A DNA stretch of 14,935 nucleotides, taken from assembly GCA_947175655.1 (NCBI GenBank), contig CAMWNQ010000022.1, forward strand, positions 1 through 14,935, given 5' to 3'. Origin of the DNA: an uncultured Clostridia bacterium. Its GTDB lineage: Bacteria; Bacillota; Clostridia; Oscillospirales; Ruminococcaceae. The notes below the pieces were generated by a model, which did no database searches, was not told where the DNA came from, and worked only from the letters and a program-made list of their open reading frames with translations. Below, piece by piece: positions 8,101 to 13,401 of this stretch (positions within the stretch are counted from its first letter, which is position 1; every line of letters begins with the position of its first letter). The position numbers were made by a program, and so were the translations under genes.

Positions 8101-8102
8101 GA

Positions 8103-8930
8103 ATGACAAACGAAACATTAATACCAAAAATAGGCGTGGTAACAGATATTCGAATAGATACTCCGGACGTAAAAACTTTCAGAGTAGTGACACCGGACGG
8201 CAAAAAAGCATTTGACCATATGCCGGGACAGTGTGCAATGCTTTCAATACCAGGTGTAGGCGAAGCAATGTTCTCAATCACATCATCACCGACAAATACG
8301 GAATATATGGAATTTTCGATAAAGAAGTGCGGTTGTCTGACAAGTTGGCTTCATCAGATGGAAGTCGGACAGCAGATAACAATCAGAGGACCATACGGCA
8401 ATAATTTTCCTGTGGAAACAGACCTCAAAGGAAAAGACCTTTTATTTATTGCCGGAGGAATAGGACTTGCACCACTCCGTTCAGTAATAAATTATGTAAG
8501 AGACAAGCGAGAGAACTATGGTTCAATACAGATTATTTATGGTTCACGTTCAAAGGATGACCTTGTGGATTACGATGAAATCATAAGCGAATGGATGGCA
8601 GATGAAGGAATCGAAGTAAATCTGACAATCGACCGTGAACAGGAAGGCTGGGACGGACATGTAGGATTTGTACCTAACTATGTAAAGGAACTCAATCCGG
8701 ACATATCGAAGACAGTATTAATCTGCGGACCACCAATAATGATAAAGTTCACGCTTGGAGCATTAAAGGAACTGGGGTTTGAAGAAACACAGGTTTTTAC
8801 AACAATGGAACTCCGAATGAAATGTGGAGTAGGAAAGTGCGGAAGATGCAACATAGGAAACAAATATGTATGCAAAGACGGACCGGTGTTCAGATATGAC
8901 AAGCTCGGCGAACTTCCAGATGAGTATTAA
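8103..8930 (+). CDS. flxA: FAD/NAD(H)-binding oxidoreductase subunit (FlxA-like, AsrB/PyrK family)
   Basis: This 275-residue protein is the likely NADH entry point. An N-terminal FAD-binding beta barrel (about 1-105) carries the isoalloxazine-binding segment MFSITSSP at 56-62, where typical ferredoxin reductases have RxYS. The pyridine-nucleotide domain has GGIGLAPL at 118-125 and CGPP near the C-terminal third. The last 40 residues hold a [2Fe-2S] motif of the dihydroorotate dehydrogenase electron-transfer-subunit type: Cys241, 246, 249 and 257. The start at 8103 is preceded by GGAGG at 8091-8095. A longer in-frame start at 8019 would lie inside the cluster-binding region of the preceding gene and is rejected. 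The specificity for NADH over NADPH cannot be read with certainty. Known relatives are the sulfhydrogenase gamma subunit, AsrB and FlxA of Desulfovibrio, and the HdrABC-FlxD neighbourhood favours FlxA. Confidence 0.88.
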   Translation: MTNETLIPKIGVVTDIRIDTPDVKTFRVVTPDGKKAFDHMPGQCAMLSIPGVGEAMFSITSSPTNTEYMEFSIKKCGCLTSWLHQMEVGQQITIRGPYGNNFPVETDLKGKDLLFIAGGIGLAPLRSVINYVRDKRENYGSIQIIYGSRSKDDLVDYDEIISEWMADEGIEVNLTIDREQEGWDGHVGFVPNYVKELNPDISKTVLICGPPIMIKFTLGALKELGFEETQVFTTMELRMKCGVGKCGRCNIGNKYVCKDGPVFRYDKLGELPDEY

Positions 8931-8958
8931 TATATTTAATTAACGAGGAGAAAGTGCA

Positions 8959-9633
8959 ATGGAAGAAATGGTAAAAATATTCCTGTTCGGAAAGAAGTAT
9001 GAAGTACCGGCAGGACTTACAATAATGCGAGCAATGGAATATGCAGGGTATCAGCTTGTAAGAGGCTGTGGATGCAGAAACGGATTTTGCGGAGCATGTG
9101 CAACAATTTACAGAATCAAGGGAGACAGAGAACTTAAGGTTTGCCTCGCATGTCAGACAACAGTAGAAAATGATATGTACATAGCAACACTTCCGTTCTT
9201 CCCACTTGTAAAGCAGGTATACAATATTGAAGAAATCAAGCCTACAGAACAGATAATGATGCAGTTATATCCTGAAATATATTCATGTATAGGCTGTAAT
9301 GCGTGTACAAATTCCTGTACACAGTCATTGAATGTAATGCAGTATATAGCGTATGCACAGAGAGGCGAATATGAAAAGTGTGCAGAGGAATCATTTGACT
9401 GTGTAATGTGCGGAGTATGTTCATCAAGATGTCCGGCAGGAATCTCACATCCGCAGGTAGCACTCCTTGCGAGAAGACTCAACGGAAAATATCTTGCACC
9501 AAAGACACAGCATCTTGAGGAGAGAGTAAAGGAAATAAAGGACGGAACATTTGAAGAACTCCTTGAAAGTCTTATGCAGAAGCCGATAGAAGAGATGAAA
9601 GAACTCTATAATACGAGAGAAATCGAGAAGTAG
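8959..9633 (+). CDS. tfrB: fumarate reductase iron-sulfur subunit (TfrB/FrdB-like)
   Basis: This 224-residue protein has an N-terminal plant-type [2Fe-2S] domain (Cys39, Cys44, Cys47, Cys65) and two [4Fe-4S] motifs, CIGCNACTNSC (Cys110, 113, 116, 120) and CVMCGVCSSRCP (Cys148, 151, 154, 158). FrdB and SdhB also carry a [3Fe-4S] cluster, where the ligand pattern departs from CxxC. Here both C-terminal motifs look like full [4Fe-4S] sites, as in methanogen thiol:fumarate reductase subunit TfrB. Unlike that protein, this one stops after the clusters and has no HdrB-like CCG domain, which instead exists as the separate hdrB gene. A charged helical tail of about 55 residues follows. No quinone-binding or membrane partner is encoded nearby. 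RBS GAGGAG is at 8945-8950. The 28-base gap to flxA includes an AT-rich stretch, but I see no terminator. Confidence 0.87.
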   Translation: MEEMVKIFLFGKKYEVPAGLTIMRAMEYAGYQLVRGCGCRNGFCGACATIYRIKGDRELKVCLACQTTVENDMYIATLPFFPLVKQVYNIEEIKPTEQIMMQLYPEIYSCIGCNACTNSCTQSLNVMQYIAYAQRGEYEKCAEESFDCVMCGVCSSRCPAGISHPQVALLARRLNGKYLAPKTQHLEERVKEIKDGTFEELLESLMQKPIEEMKELYNTREIEK

Positions 9634-9645
9634 GAGGAAAAAGGA

Positions 9646-11247
9646 ATGTATCCGAACGACATATTAGAGTCAATGAAAAAGGTAGAGGCAAATAGAGCAG
9701 AAAATACTGCAATGGAGCCAAGAAGAATGACAGCAGAAGAAAAGGAAGAACTGCTTGCAACATATCATCCGGACTACAGACAGGACCAGTTTGAAACACT
9801 GAAAGTTGGAGCAAACAAGGGTGAAAAGGCACCACACGAACTTGCAGAAATACTTCAGGCAAACAGCCGAATCAAGCCGGAAGAAATCGACCTTGAAAAG
9901 ATAGATTATGATGTAGATGTACTTGTAATCGGCGGAGGCGGAGCAGGAGCATCAGCGGCAATCGAAGCTGACAATGCCGGAGCAAAAGTAATGGTAGTAA
10001 CAAAGCTGAGAATGGGTGATGCGAACACAATGATGGCAGAAGGCGGAATACAGGCTGCCGACAAGCCAAACGATTCACCTGCAACACACTATGTAGATGC
10101 ATACGGTGGCGGACATTTTGCAGCAAAGCCAGAACTTCTTTATAGACTTGTAACAGAAGCACCGGAAGCAATTCAGTGGCTCAATGAACTTGGTGTTGAA
10201 TTTGACAAAGCACCTGACGGAACAATGATAACAACACACGGCGGAGGAACTTCCAGAAAGAGAATGCACGCAGCAAAGGACTATTCAGGTGCAGAAATAA
10301 TGAGAACACTCCGTGACGAAGTTCTTAACAGAGAAATTCCAGTAGTTGACTTCACATCAGCAATAGAATTGATTCTTGATGAAAACGGCAACGCTGCCGG
10401 AGCAGTGCTGATGAATATGGAAACAAAGGAAATCCTGATTGCAAGAGCAAAGACAGTAATTATCGCAACAGGCGGTGCAGGAAGAATGCATTACCAGAAC
10501 TTCCCGACATCAAACCACTATGGAGCAACAGCAGATGGTCTTGTACTGGGATACAGAGCAGGAGCAAAACTTCTTTATCAGGATACACTTCAGTATCATC
10601 CAACGGGTGCGGCATATCCATCACAGATATTTGGTGCACTCGTAACTGAAAAGGTACGTTCACTTGGAGCAAAACTTGTAAATGCAAACGGAGAAGTATT
10701 TATGCATCCGCTCGAAACAAGAGACGTATCAGCAGCATCAATCATAAGAGAATGCGGAGCAAGAGAAAATGGAGTTGAAACTCCTGACGGAATAGGCTTA
10801 TGGCTTGATACTCCGATGATTGAACTTAAAAACGGCGAGGGAACAATCGAAAAGAGAATTCCGGCAATGATGAGAATGTTCGGAAAATATGGAATAGACA
10901 TCAGAAAAGAACCAATACTTGTATATCCGACACTTCACTACCAGAATGGTGGACTTGATATATCAAAGGATAATATGACAGCAATAAATAATCTGTTTGT
11001 TGCAGGCGAGGCAGTAGGAGGAATCCACGGAAGAAACAGACTTATGGGTAACTCACTGCTTGACATCATCGTATTTGGAAGAAGTGCCGGAAAGAATGCA
11101 GCAGAAGCATCAAAGACTGCTGAACTCGGAAAACTTTCTCTTGAACACGTTAACAAGTTTGCTAAGGAACTTGAAGAAGCTGGCATCTCTACTGATGTTG
11201 TTTCTCCTAAACTTCTCCCTAATTATACTAAGGCTAAGAATATATAA
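9646..11247 (+). CDS. tfrA: fumarate reductase flavoprotein subunit (TfrA-like)
   Basis: This 533-residue FAD protein of the fumarate reductase/succinate dehydrogenase/L-aspartate oxidase superfamily probably reduces fumarate to succinate. The FAD dinucleotide motif GGGGAG is at 96-101, followed by MAEGG, QYHPTG (His318), TRDVSAAS with the candidate catalytic Arg359, LHYQNGG (His431) and GRNRLMGNSLLD. The histidine that binds FAD covalently in FrdA and SdhA (SHTVAAEGG) is replaced by Asn (ANTMMAEGG), so FAD is probably noncovalent, as in TfrA and soluble fumarate reductases. About 87 residues precede the FAD domain, an extension absent from FrdA; it contains YHPDYR and VGANKGEKAPHELAEIL. There is no signal peptide or heme motif, so it is cytoplasmic. 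RBS GGAGG is at 9633-9637. The last 45 codons switch to T-ending codons. L-aspartate oxidase is less likely because tfrB adjoins it. Confidence 0.88.
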   Translation: MYPNDILESMKKVEANRAENTAMEPRRMTAEEKEELLATYHPDYRQDQFETLKVGANKGEKAPHELAEILQANSRIKPEEIDLEKIDYDVDVLVIGGGGAGASAAIEADNAGAKVMVVTKLRMGDANTMMAEGGIQAADKPNDSPATHYVDAYGGGHFAAKPELLYRLVTEAPEAIQWLNELGVEFDKAPDGTMITTHGGGTSRKRMHAAKDYSGAEIMRTLRDEVLNREIPVVDFTSAIELILDENGNAAGAVLMNMETKEILIARAKTVIIATGGAGRMHYQNFPTSNHYGATADGLVLGYRAGAKLLYQDTLQYHPTGAAYPSQIFGALVTEKVRSLGAKLVNANGEVFMHPLETRDVSAASIIRECGARENGVETPDGIGLWLDTPMIELKNGEGTIEKRIPAMMRMFGKYGIDIRKEPILVYPTLHYQNGGLDISKDNMTAINNLFVAGEAVGGIHGRNRLMGNSLLDIIVFGRSAGKNAAEASKTAELGKLSLEHVNKFAKELEEAGISTDVVSPKLLPNYTKAKNI

Positions 11248-11264
11248 GTAAAATAAGAAAAATT

Positions 11265-11309
11265 GACCTGTCCGGTAATTTTTCATGAATGCTGGACGGG
11301 TCTTGTTTT
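11265..11309 (+). terminator. intrinsic terminator after tfrA
   Basis: An 11-bp stem pairs GACCTGTCCGG (11265-11275) with CTGGACGGGTC (11292-11302), with two G-U pairs and a 16-base loop, and is followed by TTGTTTT. It lies 18 bases after the tfrA stop and ends the eleven-gene run, so the downstream carrier gene needs its own promoter. Confidence 0.82.
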
Positions 11310-11383
11310 GGCAAAATTTAATATCGATAGAATGTTATGTTTTTATCGTGCAAAAGCACGTGGATTGAAAAGAGGTAAAAAAA
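11310..11383 (+). promoter_or_regulatory. upstream region of the AspT-like carrier
   Basis: This 74-base stretch after the terminator must hold the carrier's promoter. Candidate elements are a TTGGCA around 11309-11314 and a TAGAAT near 11329, but the spacing is too short for a standard sigma-A promoter, so I cannot place one confidently. A 5-bp hairpin with an AAAA loop (CGTGC/GCACG, 11347-11360) sits just before the ribosome binding site AGAGGT (11371-11376). Confidence 0.3.
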
Positions 11384-12616
11384 ATGAATCTATTTGGCGG
11401 AGTTGTTTCTATAACGGCAATAACTTATCTTATGTTTACTGTTTTTGCTATTGCCGCTGTAGGATATGCTTTTGGCAGAATAACTATTAAAGGAATCTCT
11501 CTTGGTACAGCAGGGGTATTTATTGTAGCATTATTATATGGCTGTTTCTTCTATAATGGTCTTGCTGATTCACTGACTATAACTAAAGACGGAATAACTG
11601 CGACATATTTATCAAATGCATTGAAAATAGTCGAAAATATGGGACTTGTTCTCTTTGTAACATCTGTTGGATTTATTGCAGGTCCTAACTTTTTCGGAAA
11701 TTTCAAAAAGAACTTTAAATCATATGTTGTACTTGCACTTGTAATCATTTTAATGGGTGGTCTTTCTTGTGCAGGTTGTGTTTTAATAGGTAAGAATTTC
11801 ACTGATTTATCAGTTGAAGAGCTTACAGCAATGCTTGTCGGACTTCTTTCAGGTTCACTCACAAGTACACCAGCATTCTCAGCAGCAAAGGCAACTGTGG
11901 CAAACGAAGCTCTTGCAGATATGGTTACAGTAGGTCACGGTATAGCTTATCTTTTCGGTGTAATTGGCGTTGTACTTTTTGTACAGTTAATTCCAAAAAT
12001 GATGAACGTTGATATGGCTGAAGAGAGAAAGAAACTTGTTGTTGCAGATACCGGAGATAAAAAGAAAGAATACAAGGGAAAACTTATTGAAATGGACGAA
12101 TTCGGCTTTATGCCTTTTGCACTTGCTGCTGTTTTGGGTATATTTGTTGGTTCAATAAACATAGGAAGCTTTTCACTTACAACAACAGGTGGCTGTCTGC
12201 TTGTATCATTGTTATTTGGTCATTTCGCACGTTTTGGTGCTATTTCTGTAACTCCTAAGACGAGCACTTTAAAAGTATTTAGAGAACTTGGACTTATGCT
12301 TTTCCTTATAGGTGCAGGTGTTGCAGGTGGTGCAAAATTTGTTGAATACTTCCAGGCTGTATACTTTATTTATGGTATAATTATGACTCTTGTACCGATG
12401 ATAGTTGGATTCCTGTTTGCAAAATACGTTCTCAAACTTAGTATACTCAACAATCTTGGTTCAATTACAGGTGGTATGACTTCAACTCCGGCACTTGGTA
12501 CTCTTATAAATACTGCTGGAACAGAAAATGTTGCATCAGCTTATGCGGCAACATATCCGGTGGCATTAATTGCTGTAGTTCTTGTCTCACAGCTATTGAT
12601 TAACATTTTCAGATAA
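11384..12616 (+). CDS. AspT/SucE-family dicarboxylate or amino-acid carrier, short form
   Basis: This 410-residue, very hydrophobic membrane protein of the aspartate:alanine exchanger (YidE/YbjL duplication) family has two repeats. Each carries the signature GSLTSTPA (157-164) or GGMTSTPA (363-370). The two hydrophobic halves are joined by a hydrophilic loop around residues 210-240 (EERKKLVVADTGDKKKEYKG). Standard AspT proteins are about 540 residues and hold two TrkA-C domains in that loop; here they are absent. Family members include AspT, which exchanges aspartate for alanine, and SucE of Corynebacterium glutamicum, which exports succinate. Next to a malate-to-succinate operon, succinate export is the most economical guess, but the substrate cannot be read from the sequence. 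The ATG at 11384 follows AGAGGT. The gene lies between the operon terminator and a large inverted repeat, so it is probably transcribed alone or through into rex. Confidence 0.85.
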   Translation: MNLFGGVVSITAITYLMFTVFAIAAVGYAFGRITIKGISLGTAGVFIVALLYGCFFYNGLADSLTITKDGITATYLSNALKIVENMGLVLFVTSVGFIAGPNFFGNFKKNFKSYVVLALVIILMGGLSCAGCVLIGKNFTDLSVEELTAMLVGLLSGSLTSTPAFSAAKATVANEALADMVTVGHGIAYLFGVIGVVLFVQLIPKMMNVDMAEERKKLVVADTGDKKKEYKGKLIEMDEFGFMPFALAAVLGIFVGSINIGSFSLTTTGGCLLVSLLFGHFARFGAISVTPKTSTLKVFRELGLMLFLIGAGVAGGAKFVEYFQAVYFIYGIIMTLVPMIVGFLFAKYVLKLSILNNLGSITGGMTSTPALGTLINTAGTENVASAYAATYPVALIAVVLVSQLLINIFR

Positions 12617-12626
12617 TTATTTAAAA

Positions 12627-12703
12627 ATTGCTTCACCGATTAAATTTCACTATTACAAGCCGGAAGATTTTTTCAGCTTGCATAATTTATTCGGAGAAGC
12701 AAT
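12627..12703. repeat. 77-bp imperfect inverted repeat between the carrier gene and rex
   Basis: Arms of 19 bases at 12627-12645 and 12685-12703 are complementary except at two positions, beginning ATTGCTTC and ending GAAGCAAT. Nested inside is a second inverted repeat, CAAGC (12656-12660) with GCTTG (12676-12680), whose interior can also pair in part. The whole element could fold as one long hairpin or cruciform. No T-run follows it, so it is not a standard terminator. It could be a small mobile palindromic element (REP- or MITE-like), an RNA-stabilising structure, or an operator, because its right arm overlaps the likely rex promoter. Confidence 0.75.
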
Positions 12704-12714
12704 AATATTATAAT
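12686..12714 (+). promoter_or_regulatory. candidate rex promoter
   Basis: TATAAT at 12709-12714 is preceded at a 17-base spacing by TTTATT (12686-12691), a partial match to TTGACA. It is about 20 bases upstream of the rex start and overlaps the right arm of the inverted repeat, so structure formation or protein binding there could affect transcription. Two TTCAC direct repeats (12632-12636 and 12646-12650) resemble single Rex half-sites but do not form a Rex palindrome. Confidence 0.45.
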
Positions 12715-12733
12715 AAAAAATGAGGAGAAAAAT

Positions 12734-13366
12734 ATGGATATACATTCAGTGTCACCGCAGACGTTAAAACGGCTTCCGATGTATCTTCGCTTTCTCACCT
12801 CTGTTTCAACAGCGGAATATCCTAACATTTCGGCAACGGCTATAGCTGATGCACTTGGATATTATGATGTTCAGGTAAGAAAAGACCTTGCGTCAGTATC
12901 ATCAGGGGGACGTCCAAAAACAGGATATATAACCGAAAATCTTATAAAAGATATTAAAAAATTTCTTGGATATGACAAACAGAAATATGCAGTTCTTGTT
13001 GGTGCGGGAAATCTCGGTCATGCACTTCTTTCGTATGACGGCTTTAAAAAATACGGACTTGAAATATCAGCTGGTTTTGATACTGATGAGAAGCTATGGG
13101 GAGAGTGCATACATGGTAAAGAAATATTTTCTCCGGATTATATGGAAGAATATTGCAGAAATCATTCAATAACATTTGGAATCATAGCTTCAACTTCAAA
13201 ATCTGCACAGGATATTGCAGATAAGCTTGTTAAAATCGGTGTAAAGTCCATACTTAATTTTGCACCGGTAAATTTAAAAGTACCAGAAGATGTTATGGTA
13301 GAAAATGTTGATATTGCAAGTTCTGTTGTATTGCTTTGCTGTCATATAACAGGAACTGAAAATTGA
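12734..13366 (+). CDS. rex: redox-sensing transcriptional repressor Rex
   Basis: This 210-residue protein has the normal Rex length and layout. An N-terminal winged helix (about 1-80) carries the family segments QTLKRLPMYLRFL and DVQVRKDLASVS. A Rossmann domain has GAGNLG at 90-95 and the following GFDTD acidic end of strand 2, which favours NAD(H). The C-terminal swapped helix region is present. Rex dimers bind operators when NAD+ is high and leave them when NADH rises, derepressing fermentation and hydrogenase genes in Bacillota. GAGGAG at 12722-12727 serves the ATG at 12734. A hydrogenase gene starts 35 bases downstream with no terminator between, so the two are probably one operon. I could not find a clear Rex operator in the window, so which nearby genes Rex controls is unproven. 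Confidence 0.95.
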   Translation: MDIHSVSPQTLKRLPMYLRFLTSVSTAEYPNISATAIADALGYYDVQVRKDLASVSSGGRPKTGYITENLIKDIKKFLGYDKQKYAVLVGAGNLGHALLSYDGFKKYGLEISAGFDTDEKLWGECIHGKEIFSPDYMEEYCRNHSITFGIIASTSKSAQDIADKLVKIGVKSILNFAPVNLKVPEDVMVENVDIASSVVLLCCHITGTEN

Positions 13367-13401
13367 ATTTCAGTCAGTTATTGCTAAAAGGTGGTAGAGA
13401 A

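Noticed and set aside
8019..8102. Longer start for flxA at 8019
   Set aside because: It would overlap the second [4Fe-4S] motif of the preceding gene. The ATG at 8103 has a good GGAGG and begins where the family does.
7087..8930. Anaerobic sulfite reductase AsrAB or sulfhydrogenase
   Set aside because: There is no siroheme AsrC subunit and no [NiFe] hydrogenase subunits. The neighbours are HdrABC and FlxD.
9646..11247. L-aspartate oxidase (NadB)
   Set aside because: An iron-sulfur subunit of fumarate reductase type lies directly upstream, and no nadA or nadC is nearby.
11263..11490. 75-codon open frame over the terminator and carrier start
   Set aside because: It runs through the terminator hairpin and the carrier's start region, with no ribosome binding site or recognisable motif.
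12627..12703. Inverted repeat as an intrinsic terminator for the carrier
   Set aside because: No T-run follows the stem, and the arms are AT-rich with internal mismatches.
13363..13401. TTG start for the hydrogenase at 13363, overlapping rex
   Set aside because: There is no ribosome binding site at that distance, whereas the ATG at 13402 is preceded by AAGGTGG.
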